A stretch of 64,000 nt of DNA from Alcanivorax jadensis T9 (GCF_000756655.1 NZ_ARXU01000017.1:1-64000); one strand, 5' to 3'; positions 8,398 to 17,651 are shown, counted from the first letter of the stretch. The notes: a model not told the origin generated them from the sequence alone. Made by a program: numbers and translations.

Positions 8398-9333
8398 TCA
8401 GTGGGTTTTCTTGCCCTTGCGCTGGCTGGCCTGGGCATGCTGCTCGGTGAGCAGGCCTTCGGCGCCGAACAGCTTTTCACGCCACTCGTCCAGCAGCGCG
8501 TCGGTGTCGTGCTGGGAGGGGTGGAAGTCGCGCTTGAAGAAATCCAGATACTGGGGCGCCAGTTTGGTGAACAAGCCCTTGCGACCGAACAGGAACTTCA
8601 TGCCATTCCAGTTGTTCTTCAGGTTCAGCAGGCGGCCATCGGAGGCCAGCATGCGCGCCTGAAATACGCCCAGTACGGCGAAGAACAGCACCGTGGTGGG
8701 GATCATGGCACCGGCACGAATGGCATAGCTGCCACTGACTTTTTCATACACGTCATAGGCAACGGTCTTGTGCTCGTTCTCTTCCAGAGCGTGCCACAAC
8801 CACAGTTTCGCGGTGGCATCGTCGAGAATGCGGGCCTGGTGCTCCGGCTCGCGCAGCAGCTGCTCGGCGATGATGGCAGTGTAGTGCTCCAGGCACACGG
8901 TGGCTGCCAGCTGGAAAATCTTGGGGGTGCGTTTCTGCACCAGGCCGAGCAGCTTGCCCAGCGACTTGTCCAGCTTGTCGGTGGGGTAGCCGAATTTGAC
9001 GCCCATCTCGTTCCAGGCTTCATGCTCTTTACTGTGCATGGCTTCCTGACCGATAAAGCCCGCTACCTGAGCTTTCAGCTTGGCGTCGGTGACCTCTTTG
9101 CGGTAGTGGCGCACGGAGTCCACGAAAAAGGCTTCGCCTTCCGGAAACAGGGCAGACAGGCTCAACCAGAAAGCGCTCAGGAAGGGATCGTTATCGTAGA
9201 AATAGCGCGCCGTGGTCTTGTCGTCGAACTGGAAGTCCAGGCGACGGGGGGGGATGTTCACGGTGGCGCCCAGCGGCACCTTCTGTGCGCTCTGCTGACC
9301 GGCTTTGATATTGCTGGATGCTGTTGTTGTCAT
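8398..9333 (-). CDS. Predicted metal-dependent hydrolase, ferritin-like
   Basis: A 311-residue protein of the Metal_hydrol (PF10118-like) family. Repeated acidic/histidine pairs, QEAMHSKEH near residue 105, CLEHYTAI and EENEHKTVAYD, are spaced like the ExxH ligands of a carboxylate-bridged di-metal site. A hydrophobic stretch (MIPTTVLFFAVLGVFQ) follows. Biochemical function is not established. ATG at 9333 has AGGAGG five bases upstream; the frame is open to 9375 but lacks a signal there. A perfect 8-bp palindrome at 9380 lies in its promoter region. It is followed by a terminator. Confidence 0.82.
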   Translation of the reverse strand: MTTTASSNIKAGQQSAQKVPLGATVNIPPRRLDFQFDDKTTARYFYDNDPFLSAFWLSLSALFPEGEAFFVDSVRHYRKEVTDAKLKAQVAGFIGQEAMHSKEHEAWNEMGVKFGYPTDKLDKSLGKLLGLVQKRTPKIFQLAATVCLEHYTAIIAEQLLREPEHQARILDDATAKLWLWHALEENEHKTVAYDVYEKVSGSYAIRAGAMIPTTVLFFAVLGVFQARMLASDGRLLNLKNNWNGMKFLFGRKGLFTKLAPQYLDFFKRDFHPSQHDTDALLDEWREKLFGAEGLLTEQHAQASQRKGKKTH

Positions 9334-9379
9334 GTGTCCTCCTGGTCCCGACCGGTTATCTCCGGCGGATGTCAAACTG

Positions 9380-9397
9380 TGACATTAACTAATGTCA
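9380..9397. promoter_or_regulatory. Candidate operator TGACATTA-AC-TAATGTCA
   Basis: Perfect 8-bp inverted repeat with a 2-base spacer, 47 bp upstream of the metal-dependent hydrolase start. Its size and symmetry suit a TetR-type dimer site. No matching regulator gene is adjacent. Confidence 0.5.
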
Positions 9398-9521
9398 CGA
9401 TACTCAGGGTTACAGCAGGACAGGTAAATGGCACTGTGGCGCCCCGGGCGGGGCGCTAGTGCCAGTACACAAAAAAAGGGTATTTGTGTCCGTAAATGAC
9501 GGGTGAACCCCTGAGGCGGGA

Positions 9522-10946
9522 TCAGCTTGGGAGGAACAGGGACTGGGTCTCAAGAAACTCTTCCAGCCCGAAGCGGCCCCATTCGCGGCCGTTGCCGGAT
9601 TGCTTGTAGCCACCAAAGGCCCCCTGCAGATCCGGGCCGGCACCATTGATATGCACCATGCCGGTACGTAACCGGGCTGCCACCGCGCGGGCGTCGCTGT
9701 CTTCCCCGAACACATAACCGGACAGGCCGTAGTCGGAGTCGTTGGCGATGGCCACTGCTTCATCCACATTCTGGTAGGGAATCATCACCAGTACCGGGCC
9801 GAAAATTTCCTCGCGGCCAATGGTCATGGTGTTGCTGACCTGGCTGAAGACAGTGGGGCGGGCGAAATAGCCGGCTTCCAGTCCCTCCGGCTTGCCGGTG
9901 CCGCCGGCAACCAGTTTGGCCCCTTCTTCCACGCCTTTTTCGATCATGGATTGCACCCGCTGGTACTGGCGGCCATTGGCAATGGGGCCGATCACGGTGT
10001 CTTCGTTCTGCGGGTCGCCCGCCACAATCGTGCTGCAGGCTTCGGCGGCAATGGCCTCTGCCTCCGCCAACTGGTCGGCGGGTACCAGCATCCGCGAAGG
10101 AGCGTTACAGCTCTGGCCGGTGTTGTTCATCATCGCCCGCACCCCGTGGGTAACAGCCTTTTGCAGATCACAACCGGGTAGCAGGATGTTGGCGGATTTG
10201 CCGCCCAGCTCCAGGGAGACCCGCTTGATGGTTGCTGCGGCCTCGCGACTGACGGATTCACCAGCCCGGGTGGAGCCGGTGAGTGACACCACATCAATAC
10301 GCGGGTCACTGGACAGCAGCGGACCAACCCGGGCGCCATCACCATGGACCATATTGAAGACCCCGGCCGGCAGGCCCGCTTCGTCAATGATCTCGGCCAA
10401 AATCTGTGCTGACAGCGGGGCAAACTCGCTGGGCTTGAGAACCATGGTGCAGCCGGCGGCGATGGCCGGCGCCACCTTGCACATGACCTGGTTCATGGGC
10501 CAGTTCCAGGGGGTAATCAGAGAACAGACCCCGGCAGCGGCCCGTCGAATCTGCGCCTGGCCGAGCTGTTCTTCAAAGGGGTAATCCCGGGCCACGGCCA
10601 GGGTAGTTTTCAGATGGCCTAGGCCCATGGGGGCCTGCACCTTGCGAGCCATGCTGATGGGCGCGCCCATTTCCTGGCTGATGGCCTGGGCGATCTCTTC
10701 CAGTCGCGCCTGGTAACCCTCGGCAATCTTTTCCAGGTAGCCCAGCCGGGTTTCCAGCGGCTCGGCGCTGAACGCCGGAAAGGCCGCTGCCGCGGCACTA
10801 ATGGCGGCATCGATATCCGCTGCGCCGCCCATGGCCAGCTCACCCAAGGGATTTTCCGTGGCCGGGTTGATCACGGTATGGCTGCTGGCGCCATCGGCAG
10901 GGTTGACCCATTCACCATTGATATAGAACTGTTGCAGCGAGCCCAT
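9522..10946 (-). CDS. Aldehyde dehydrogenase family protein
   Basis: NAD(P)-dependent aldehyde dehydrogenase of 474 residues, the normal family length. Visible landmarks are TPWNWPMNQ (substrate/cofactor region), LTGSTRAGESV (Rossmann turn), LELGGKSANI (general-base glutamate), NTGQSCNAPSR (catalytic cysteine) and EEIFGPVLVM. It oxidises an aldehyde to an acid; in this genome fatty aldehydes from alkane or alcohol oxidation are plausible. ATG at 10946 has AGGACA upstream, and the frame extends to 10997 without support. It is divergently arranged with the IclR regulator at 11233, which may control it. Confidence 0.92.
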   Translation of the reverse strand: MGSLQQFYINGEWVNPADGASSHTVINPATENPLGELAMGGAADIDAAISAAAAAFPAFSAEPLETRLGYLEKIAEGYQARLEEIAQAISQEMGAPISMARKVQAPMGLGHLKTTLAVARDYPFEEQLGQAQIRRAAAGVCSLITPWNWPMNQVMCKVAPAIAAGCTMVLKPSEFAPLSAQILAEIIDEAGLPAGVFNMVHGDGARVGPLLSSDPRIDVVSLTGSTRAGESVSREAAATIKRVSLELGGKSANILLPGCDLQKAVTHGVRAMMNNTGQSCNAPSRMLVPADQLAEAEAIAAEACSTIVAGDPQNEDTVIGPIANGRQYQRVQSMIEKGVEEGAKLVAGGTGKPEGLEAGYFARPTVFSQVSNTMTIGREEIFGPVLVMIPYQNVDEAVAIANDSDYGLSGYVFGEDSDARAVAARLRTGMVHINGAGPDLQGAFGGYKQSGNGREWGRFGLEEFLETQSLFLPS

Positions 10947-11022
10947 GGGGATGTCCTTTTGTCGGTTGCTTATTGAGTCAGAATACCCACAATACAATAA
11001 TGGAACGAAGTTTTAAAATATT

Positions 11023-11034
11023 GACCGCTCGGTC
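11023..11034. promoter_or_regulatory. Candidate operator GACCGCTCGGTC
   Basis: Perfect 5-bp inverted repeat (GACCG, CT, CGGTC) in the divergent ALDH/iclR-type promoter region, overlapping a TTGACC that could be a -35 element. GACCG/CGGTC palindromes are common for TetR-family regulators, so it may not belong to the neighbouring IclR protein. Confidence 0.45.
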
Positions 11035-11232
11035 TGTAACATGACATGGTTTAGATGCCTGCAGTGTGGATCCCATTGTGCGTGAGGCCTTGGGTCATGA
11101 CCATGACTGGCTTATGCAGGTGGAACCGCTTTTTGCTATATTTGCGCGGTGAATACATAACTATAAGTGGAATCTATGCCCGCTGTGTCGGGGAACGGTT
11201 CCCGATCCCGAAGCCTGAAAGGAAATACAACA

Positions 11233-12033
11233 ATGCGCAGAGCTGTTGCTGACGTGGGCACCAACGACAAAGACCGGAATTTCGTCACCGCCCTGGCGCG
11301 GGGGCTGGATATTCTCCGCTGTTTCGGTCCGTCCGATGAATACCTTGGCAACGCGGAGCTGGCCAAGCGCACCAATATTCCCCGTCCAACGGTATCGCGC
11401 ATGACAGCCACCCTGACCCAGCTCGGTTACCTGCGCTATGTGCCGCAATTGGAGAAATACCGCCTGGGCCCCGGGGTCCTGGATCTGGGTTACCGTTATC
11501 TGGCCAGCGAAGGGGTGCGTGAACTGGCTCGTCCCTTTATGCAGGAGCTGGCCGATGCCACCGATTGCATGGTGGCGATCGGGGCGCCGGATGGCGCCCA
11601 GGTGACCTATATCCAGGTATGCCAGGGCAATGGCCCGCTGGTGTTGCGCCTGAACATCGGCTCCCGCGTGCCCATGGCTACCTCGGCGCTGGGACGTGCT
11701 TTTCTGGCGGCGACTCCGGAGTCAGAGCGTGAGCAATATTATGAACAGATCCGCCGGCAGGACCCGGCGGCCTGGCCGGAACTGGAGCGCAGCCTGCAGT
11801 CCGCCTATGAGGAGTATCAGGAGTACGGCTTCTGCATTTCCGACGGCGAGTGGAACCGGGATGTGAGCGGCGTTGCCGTGCCACTGATTCTGGATGGTGG
11901 TGCCCAGGTGGTGCCGTTTAACTGCGGGGGCTCTTCGCTGCGCCTCAGTCGTCGTACCCTGATTGAAAACCTGGGGCCACGACTCAAGGATGTGGTGGCT
12001 CAGGTGGAACAGATGGTGCAGGGACGGGCCTGA
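11233..12033 (+). CDS. IclR family transcriptional regulator
   Basis: A 266-residue regulator with an N-terminal winged helix-turn-helix (GLDILRCFGPSDEYLGNAEL... RPTVSRM, about residues 20-70) and a C-terminal effector domain (MVAIGAPDGAQVTYIQV, SALGRAFLA, NCGGSSLRL). IclR proteins usually sense small acids and control adjacent catabolic genes. ATG at 11233 is chosen because GAAAGGAAA precedes it; an upstream frame from 11167 is unsupported. It is divergent from the aldehyde dehydrogenase and 23 bp upstream of a thioesterase, both possible targets. Confidence 0.9.
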   Translation: MRRAVADVGTNDKDRNFVTALARGLDILRCFGPSDEYLGNAELAKRTNIPRPTVSRMTATLTQLGYLRYVPQLEKYRLGPGVLDLGYRYLASEGVRELARPFMQELADATDCMVAIGAPDGAQVTYIQVCQGNGPLVLRLNIGSRVPMATSALGRAFLAATPESEREQYYEQIRRQDPAAWPELERSLQSAYEEYQEYGFCISDGEWNRDVSGVAVPLILDGGAQVVPFNCGGSSLRLSRRTLIENLGPRLKDVVAQVEQMVQGRA

Positions 12034-12056
12034 TTGCCCCTTGTCGAGGACAACAC

Positions 12057-12512
12057 ATGTCAGCAGTACCGCCATCCGCGTTTTCCATGGAAGACGCCAA
12101 TGCGCGTTTCAATAATGGGTTTCCTGCCCTGATCGGGCTGCATTTCCTGGAGTGGGAAGAAGGCAGGGCAGTACTGGGTCTTCAGGTACGCCAGGAGCAC
12201 TTGAATCTGGGCAACGTGATTCACGGTGGCGTGCTCGCCACGCTGATGGATGTGGCCGGTGCCTGTGCAGGAACCTACTGCCCCTATCCCGAGAGAGTCC
12301 GCAAGGCGGTTACCCTGTCCATGACCAACACTTTTACCGGCCAGGCTGGTGAAGGTTTGATCCGTGCCATTGGCACACTTCGTGCCGGTGGTTCCCGAAT
12401 CTATAACAGCACCATGGAAGTGTTCGATCAGCAGGGGCAGCTACTGGCCATGGGAGAGGGTACGTTCCGGTTGCGGTCCAGTAGTGCGGGGCCGGAGGGC
12501 GAGCCGGTCTGA
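12057..12512 (+). CDS. PaaI-family thioesterase (hotdog fold)
   Basis: A 151-residue hotdog thioesterase with the hallmark HGGVLATLMDVAGA segment (around residues 60-75) and a downstream ITFT-like beta strand (SMTNTFTGQAGEG). It probably hydrolyses an acyl- or aryl-CoA, freeing CoA. RBS GAGGA lies 8 bases before ATG, and the gene follows the iclR-type gene closely, so the two are probably co-transcribed. Substrate unknown. Confidence 0.85.
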   Translation: MSAVPPSAFSMEDANARFNNGFPALIGLHFLEWEEGRAVLGLQVRQEHLNLGNVIHGGVLATLMDVAGACAGTYCPYPERVRKAVTLSMTNTFTGQAGEGLIRAIGTLRAGGSRIYNSTMEVFDQQGQLLAMGEGTFRLRSSSAGPEGEPV

Positions 12513-12571
12513 TGCGAACTACACTCGTTGTACAGGGAAAGATTGATGTTCCCCAGATTTCTACGAAGCCG

Positions 12572-12729
12572 CTGTAGGAGCACCTCTTGAGGTGCGAACC
12601 TCGCGGAGCGAGGAAACCGTCCGCAGGGCGATCAGGAGCGCCAGGTGCCGCCAGAGTGATCTGGTGCCACCTGCATAGCCTGCGTCCTCGCCCAGGTTCG
12701 GATTCGTCCCTCAAGAGGAACTCCTACAG
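12572..12729. repeat. GTAGGAG-family long palindrome
   Basis: The outer arms CTGTAGGAG...CTCTTGAGG (12572-12592) and CCTCAAGAGG...CTCCTACAG (12709-12729) match at 19 of 21 positions; the 116-base interior has further GC-rich hairpins (for example CCTCGCGGAGCGAGG at 12599-12613). With the degenerate heptads at 12764-12791 it fills the gap 12513-12811, in which I see no gene. Confidence 0.7.
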
Positions 12730-12763
12730 TGGCTTTGTAGATGTCACGGTGCTATGCGTGTTT

Positions 12764-12791
12764 GCTAGAAGCTCGTGGCTAGCCACTAGTC
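12764..12791. repeat. Degenerate heptad array
   Basis: Units GCTAGAA, GCTCGTG, GCTAGCC and ACTAGTC in 7-bp register, including the self-complementary GTGGCTAGCCAC. It lies 20 bp beyond the stop of the cheX-like gene and is similar in sequence to 5074-5108. Confidence 0.5.
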
Positions 12792-12811
12792 GCTTATTTT
12801 GATTCTTCGCC

Positions 12812-13258
12812 TCAATGCTCCGCTGGCTGCAGGCTGATTCGCAGCATTCCCTGACGATCATCGAATAACTGTACATCCACATTGTTACGATGCTCGCTGG
12901 GTAGTACAGCCAGTGGTACCGGCAGCGATAGTTGGCTGGGGCCGGGCAGGATGGCCTTGATGTTGCCGGCAATGATGTTGGTCAGTTCGGTGAGTGCGTC
13001 GATCACATCTTCACCGGTCACTGCATCATCCTCCTTCCGGAACATCTCGCCGGCGATTCGTTGGCCCAGGCTTTCACAGGTGCTGACGGTCACGCTACCT
13101 TTCCACTTTCCCGAAATCGAAATCTCTGCGCCATTGTGAATCATCGGTGGCGGGCCGCTCTGGGCACGCACCGGAATTTTCAGGAAATCGCTGAGCACAT
13201 TGGCGCCGATACGGGCAATTTTCTGTGACAGCATGGCGGGTTGTGACGACATATCCAT
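12812..13258 (-). CDS. cheX: CheX-like chemotaxis phosphatase
   Basis: A 148-residue protein of the CheC/CheX/FliY phosphatase fold. The active-site helix DALTELTNIIAGNIKA supplies the conserved Glu and Asn that position water to dephosphorylate CheY-P; only one such helix is seen, as in CheX. ATG at 13258 has GAAGGTG upstream. It is the last gene of the chemosensory operon, 10 bp after cheR. No cheZ is present in the operon, so this is the likely signal-terminating phosphatase. The gene symbol is by family. Confidence 0.75.
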   Translation of the reverse strand: MDMSSQPAMLSQKIARIGANVLSDFLKIPVRAQSGPPPMIHNGAEISISGKWKGSVTVSTCESLGQRIAGEMFRKEDDAVTGEDVIDALTELTNIIAGNIKAILPGPSQLSLPVPLAVLPSEHRNNVDVQLFDDRQGMLRISLQPAEH

Positions 13259-13268
13259 GTGAGCACCT

Positions 13269-14093
13269 TCAAGCGGGTTGGTAAAAAGGGCGGTGGTTTC
13301 CGGGAATGGCCGGGACAAAGCCGGCGGTTTTTTCCAGGCTTTCGGTGGAGCCAAGCAGCAGGTAACCGTCATTGGCGGTATGTTTGCGAACCCGGGCCAG
13401 TACCCGCTGGCGGTCCTCCATGGAAAAGTACAGCAGCACGTTGCGCAGCAGTACGATGTCGAACACGGGCAGGCTGTCCGGCCATTCCCGGACCAGGTTT
13501 ATTTTCTGAAAGCTGATTCGCTCGCGAATGGCCGGTTTGGCCTGCCAATCCAGGCCCTGTTGTTCGAAATAGAGCGCCATGTTGCGGGCGGGTAGACCCC
13601 GGTTCATCTCGTTCAGTCCATAACAGCCCTGTTGCGCCTTGTTCAATGCGGACTGGGAGAAATCGCTGGCGATCAGGGTGACTTCCCACTCTTTCAATTG
13701 CGGGAAATGTTGGTCCAGTAGCATGGCCACGCTATAGGCTTCCTGACCGGTGCTGCAGGCGGCGCTCCAGATCCGCAAGGTCTTGTCGCGTCGCCTTTTT
13801 TCCAGCAGGGCAGGGACCATGGTGTCGAGAAAGCTCTGGCTGAGAATCGGGTCGCGGAAAAAATAGGTCTCGTTGATTGCCATGGCTTCCACCAGCTCGG
13901 TCCGCAGTGCATCGTCAGCGACTGTGGAGGCTTTTTCGATCAGCGCATTGATGTCGCCATGGGTGTGTTGCCGAGCCAGGTTCTGCAGGCGAGCTTCGGC
14001 CAGGTAGACCTTGTCCGGTGGCAAGCTGAGTGCGATCTGGTCAGAGAGGAGATTACACAGGGTGAGGTAGCTGTGTTCGTCGATACAGCTCAT
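13269..14093 (-). CDS. cheR: CheR protein-glutamate O-methyltransferase
   Basis: A 274-residue SAM-dependent methyltransferase with an N-terminal helical CheR domain and a catalytic domain containing INETYFFRDP, IWSAACSTGQEAYS (SAM loop) and FDIVLLRNVLLYF. It methylates receptor glutamates for adaptation. Its start overlaps the cheB stop by four bases (ATGA), which implies translational coupling. The adjacent MCP has no C-terminal CheR-docking pentapeptide that I can see. Confidence 0.93.
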   Translation of the reverse strand: MSCIDEHSYLTLCNLLSDQIALSLPPDKVYLAEARLQNLARQHTHGDINALIEKASTVADDALRTELVEAMAINETYFFRDPILSQSFLDTMVPALLEKRRRDKTLRIWSAACSTGQEAYSVAMLLDQHFPQLKEWEVTLIASDFSQSALNKAQQGCYGLNEMNRGLPARNMALYFEQQGLDWQAKPAIRERISFQKINLVREWPDSLPVFDIVLLRNVLLYFSMEDRQRVLARVRKHTANDGYLLLGSTESLEKTAGFVPAIPGNHRPFYQPA

Positions 14094-15205
14094 CCATGTA
14101 CCTCGGGATTCATGGCTGCTAGCTGTCGTGCACGAAACGTGGGCCGGCCACGGTTAACCCGTCGCATAATCTCCGCAGCCATGTCCTGCAACGGGAGCTC
14201 CGCGCAGGCAAGGCCGGCCCGGGATACCACCCCGGGCATTCCCCATACCGCGCTGGTGGGTTGGTCCTGCACCAGGATCTGTGCGCCGGCCTTGGCCAGT
14301 TGGCGACAGCCTTCCAGGCCGTCCTGGCCCATCCCCGTCAACACCACAGCCAGCACATTGGGACCATAGGCTTTGGCGGCGCTGGCAAACAGAATATCTA
14401 CGGCGGGTCGGCAGAAATTCACTGGCTCGCTGCGCTGGGGAGCGACCAGGGTGTTGTCACCAACCTTATCCACGGTCATGTGATAGTCACCGGCGGCCAG
14501 CCAGACCTGGCCCGGTTCGGCACGCTGGCTACTGTCGCATTCAGCCACGCTTAACGATGCGTTCTGGTTCAGGCGTGTGGCCAGGGCGCGGGTAAACACC
14601 GCCGGCATGTGCTGCACCACCAGAATGGGAACAGGGAAATCACCAGGCAGGGCCGGGATCAGCTGGCCCAGAGCGCGTGGCCCGCCCATGGAGGCACCGA
14701 TTACCACCAGATCCACCCGCGATGGAATGCGATGATGCTGGAGCTTTGATGCTACCGGACGGGGTTGAGGGGTCGGAGTCACTGATGGCTTGCTGTCCCG
14801 TCGCAACAGGGTTTTGATTTTTCCCAGCAGGCTGTTCTTGATGTAGTCCCGCGCTTCGGCGGCGGTGCCCACCATGGCGGGCTTGGGCACATAGTCGCTG
14901 GCACCCAGGGACAGGGCCTCGATGGTTACCATGGCGCCGCGCTCGGTAATGGAGCTGAATACCAGCACTGGAAGTTCAGGGCGGCTTACCTTCAGTTCCT
15001 TGAGCATTTCCAGCCCGCCCATGCCGGGCATTTCCACATCCAGGATCAGCAGATCCGCTTCCACCCTTTGCAATCGATCGAGACCCTGGCGTCCATCGGA
15101 AGCCGTGCCCACCACAACGATGTCAGGGTCTTCTTCCAGAATCTGGGTGAGGATATGCCGAACCGCAGCAGTATCATCCACCAGAAAGACACGAATATTG
15201 CTCAT
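14090..15205 (-). CDS. cheB: CheB protein-glutamate methylesterase/response regulator
   Basis: A 371-residue protein with an N-terminal receiver domain (VDDTAAVRH, phosphoacceptor D56 in LILDVEMPG) and a C-terminal methylesterase domain with the catalytic serine in IGASMGGPRA, histidine in VQHMP and aspartate in TGMGQDGLEG. It removes receptor methyl groups when phosphorylated by CheA. The start overlaps the upstream cheY-like gene by four bases. It is part of the same operon as cheR and cheX. Confidence 0.95.
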   Translation of the reverse strand: MSNIRVFLVDDTAAVRHILTQILEEDPDIVVVGTASDGRQGLDRLQRVEADLLILDVEMPGMGGLEMLKELKVSRPELPVLVFSSITERGAMVTIEALSLGASDYVPKPAMVGTAAEARDYIKNSLLGKIKTLLRRDSKPSVTPTPQPRPVASKLQHHRIPSRVDLVVIGASMGGPRALGQLIPALPGDFPVPILVVQHMPAVFTRALATRLNQNASLSVAECDSSQRAEPGQVWLAAGDYHMTVDKVGDNTLVAPQRSEPVNFCRPAVDILFASAAKAYGPNVLAVVLTGMGQDGLEGCRQLAKAGAQILVQDQPTSAVWGMPGVVSRAGLACAELPLQDMAAEIMRRVNRGRPTFRARQLAAMNPEVHG

Positions 15206-15594
15206 GCTCTCTGTGCTCGTTGGAGTCCCATCATTTCCAGCTTGCAGGCAAGGGCCTCCGAGGAAAACGGTTTCATCAGGTATTCATCGGCGCCTGCGGT
15301 GAGGGCTTCGACCATCTGGCCCACTTCCGCCTCACTGGTGACCACCAGTAACTTCATGTTGCTATAGCACGGCTTTTGTCGCACCGCGCGGATAAATTCC
15401 AGGCCGTTCATGACCGGCATGTTCCAGTCCACCAGGGCCAGAGAGGGAATAGTGTCATCCCCCTCCAGCAGGGTGATGGCCTGCTGGCCATCACCGGCTT
15501 CGCTGGTCTGGTAACCCAACTGCTGAAGCAGGTCCCCGAGGATCAGGCGCATGGCCCGGGAGTCATCAATGACCAGTGCTTGTGTGGTAGTCAT
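15202..15594 (-). CDS. CheY-like response regulator (second in operon)
   Basis: A 130-residue stand-alone receiver domain: VIDDSRAMR acidic pocket, phosphoacceptor D56 in LVDWNMPVMNG, conserved Thr/Ser in VVTSEAE and Lys in LMKPF. It is one of two single-domain receivers in the operon. It overlaps cheB by four bases and follows the MCP gene by 16 bp. Which of the two CheY proteins speaks to the output is not visible; one may be a phosphate sink. Confidence 0.9.
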   Translation of the reverse strand: MTTTQALVIDDSRAMRLILGDLLQQLGYQTSEAGDGQQAITLLEGDDTIPSLALVDWNMPVMNGLEFIRAVRQKPCYSNMKLLVVTSEAEVGQMVEALTAGADEYLMKPFSSEALACKLEMMGLQRAQRA

Positions 15595-15610
15595 GATCGT
15601 GGTCCCTCAA

Positions 15611-17629
15611 TTATTTCTGGTTATCCGCGCGTCCGGTGCGCTCTGCATCCACCACCAGGGTCTGCAGGTCTGCGGCCAGCTTGGCCAGGTCCGTGGCTGC
15701 CTGACGCATGCTGTCCACGCCGGCATTGGTGCTTTTCGCCGCTTCAGCAACGCCACCGATATTACCGGCGACTTCGTTGGTGCCCTTGGCTGCGTCGGCG
15801 ACACGACGCCCCATTTCATTGGTGGTAATGGTTTGTTCCTCCACCGCCGAGGCAATGGAGCCCTGTACCTGGCTGATGTGGTGAATCACTTCGCTGATAC
15901 GGGCGATACCTTCGATGGCGCCTTTCACATCCACCTGGATAGCCTCGATCTTCTGGCCGATGTCCTCGGTGGCCCGGCCGGTTTCCTTGGCCAGTTCTTT
16001 CACTTCATTGGCGACCACGGCAAAACCGCGACCGGCATCTCCGGCCCGGGCGGCCTCAATGGTGGCATTGAGTGCCAGCAGGTTGGTTTGCTGGGCGATG
16101 CCGGTAATGACCTTGATCACCTTGCCGATTTCCGCACTGCTGGTGCCAAGGCTGCTGATGGTGGTGTTGGTACCTTCGGCAATGCTCACTGCCTCGTCGG
16201 CCACGCGGGCGGCGTCGGTGGCGTTCTTGGCGATTTCCTTGATGCTGGCACCCATCTCCTCGATGCCGCTGGACACTGCCTGCACGTTTTCGTTGATGTC
16301 TTCGGCGGTGCGCACGGCGGAGTTGGCCTGGCTGCTGGTGACTCCCGCGTTAGAGCCCATTTGATCACTGGTAGCAATCATTTCCTCGGAGGACGTAGCC
16401 AACACTTCCACGGTGCCGCGAATACGTTCTTCCAGCAGCACTTTTTCGGTGATGATTTCCCAGGTGAGCATGGGGCCCACATAGTTGCCTTCGGCGTCGT
16501 AGATCGCGTTTACCAGCAGATCGGCTTTCTCGTCGCCGATATTGATACGGGCGCGGTAGGGAAGGTTGGTGGGATCAGAAAGAATGCGGCGCTGGTGCTC
16601 GGGTTGTTTGTGGAAAACATCAATATTGGCACCCAGCAATTCGCTGGCCTTGATGGGCAGATAGGATTCCAGCTTTTCCATGGTGGCGGTGGCAGCCGGG
16701 TTCAGATAGATGATTTTCAGATCCCGATCGCACAGAAAAACGTTGGTGGGCATTTGATCCACCATGTTCATCACGCGGCGGAATTCGTTTTCCTGGCGCA
16801 GTTCGGTGGTCACATCTTCCCAGCAGACGGTGTAGCCGATAATTTTTTCTTCTGTGCTCATCACCGCATTGATACGGGTGCGCAGGGTGACGCCGCCAAA
16901 GTTGAAGTCCGCGGAGTGCGGCATGGCCTTGGGATCACGGAGAATGTTTTCCACCCGCTTCGGGTCGCGATGAAAGCGATGGATATGGCCGTTGAGGATA
17001 TCCTCGATCTTGACGCCGAAGGTCTTGAAGATCGGCTGGGCGATAGTGGACAAGGTCTCTGCGGCACGTGGGTTGATGTAGACAATATTGAGATTGGTGT
17101 CAGCCACAAATACATTGGCTTGCAGGCTGGCCATGGTGCTCTTCACGCCTTCCAGGCTGTCGGTAACGGACTTGCTGGTGTCCACATCACGAAGCGCAGT
17201 GTCATTTGGGGTCGGCTGGCCGCTGCCATTGGTCGTTTCTGTGGCGTCTGTATTCACGATGTCCCTCTTTAATGGCGCAACGGTATTCATGATGGTGTCG
17301 ATGTGGCTGGGCTCCAGATCCAGAGACTCCAATGTCTCTTTCAGGTGAACCGCCACCCGGTCGAAGTTTTTGTCAGTGATATGCAGGTTCTTGTGGGCGT
17401 CGGCCATGGAACGGCCCTGATAAATTTTTGGTCCGCCAAGCACCTGGGTGAAGAACTGCACCTGCGATTCCTCCAGACCGTTGCGCTGTTTGTGGCGGAA
17501 ATAAGGGGCCAGCGCCTGGTCTTCCAGCACCCGGTTGTAAAACTCGGTTACCACGGCTCGGACAGCTGCCTCGCCGCCTACCTGGCTATAAAGAGAGTTG
17601 TCGTTTGCGTGATCCAGATTATCTGTCAT
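15611..17629 (-). CDS. Soluble truncated-haemoglobin/PAS/PAS methyl-accepting chemotaxis protein
   Basis: 672 residues, with no transmembrane segment or HAMP domain visible. Residues 13-125 resemble a group-I truncated haemoglobin: [22 protein letters not shown] with Tyr31 at the B10 position, Gln57, FFTQVLGGP, and His79 in [11 protein letters not shown] as proximal haem ligand. Two PAS domains follow (about 165-275 and 285-395). The MCP signalling domain (about 400-665) carries the hairpin [20 protein letters not shown]. It is probably a cytoplasmic haem or redox/gas sensor feeding CheA through CheW. Typical globin-coupled sensors use a different globin class. It lies between cheW and cheY in the operon. 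Confidence 0.88.
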   Translation of the reverse strand: MTDNLDHANDNSLYSQVGGEAAVRAVVTEFYNRVLEDQALAPYFRHKQRNGLEESQVQFFTQVLGGPKIYQGRSMADAHKNLHITDKNFDRVAVHLKETLESLDLEPSHIDTIMNTVAPLKRDIVNTDATETTNGSGQPTPNDTALRDVDTSKSVTDSLEGVKSTMASLQANVFVADTNLNIVYINPRAAETLSTIAQPIFKTFGVKIEDILNGHIHRFHRDPKRVENILRDPKAMPHSADFNFGGVTLRTRINAVMSTEEKIIGYTVCWEDVTTELRQENEFRRVMNMVDQMPTNVFLCDRDLKIIYLNPAATATMEKLESYLPIKASELLGANIDVFHKQPEHQRRILSDPTNLPYRARINIGDEKADLLVNAIYDAEGNYVGPMLTWEIITEKVLLEERIRGTVEVLATSSEEMIATSDQMGSNAGVTSSQANSAVRTAEDINENVQAVSSGIEEMGASIKEIAKNATDAARVADEAVSIAEGTNTTISSLGTSSAEIGKVIKVITGIAQQTNLLALNATIEAARAGDAGRGFAVVANEVKELAKETGRATEDIGQKIEAIQVDVKGAIEGIARISEVIHHISQVQGSIASAVEEQTITTNEMGRRVADAAKGTNEVAGNIGGVAEAAKSTNAGVDSMRQAATDLAKLAADLQTLVVDAERTGRADNQK

Positions 17630-17651
17630 TGCTGTCTATCCCCGTGGCTTG

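Noticed and set aside
9440-9460. GC-rich hairpin GGCGCCCCGGGCGGGGCGC as terminator of the ALDH gene
   Set aside because: No T tract follows on either strand at the right distance.
15551-17272. A 573-codon plus-strand frame opposite the MCP gene
   Set aside because: Low-complexity Gly/His-rich translation antisense to a clear globin-PAS-MCP gene; no ribosome site.
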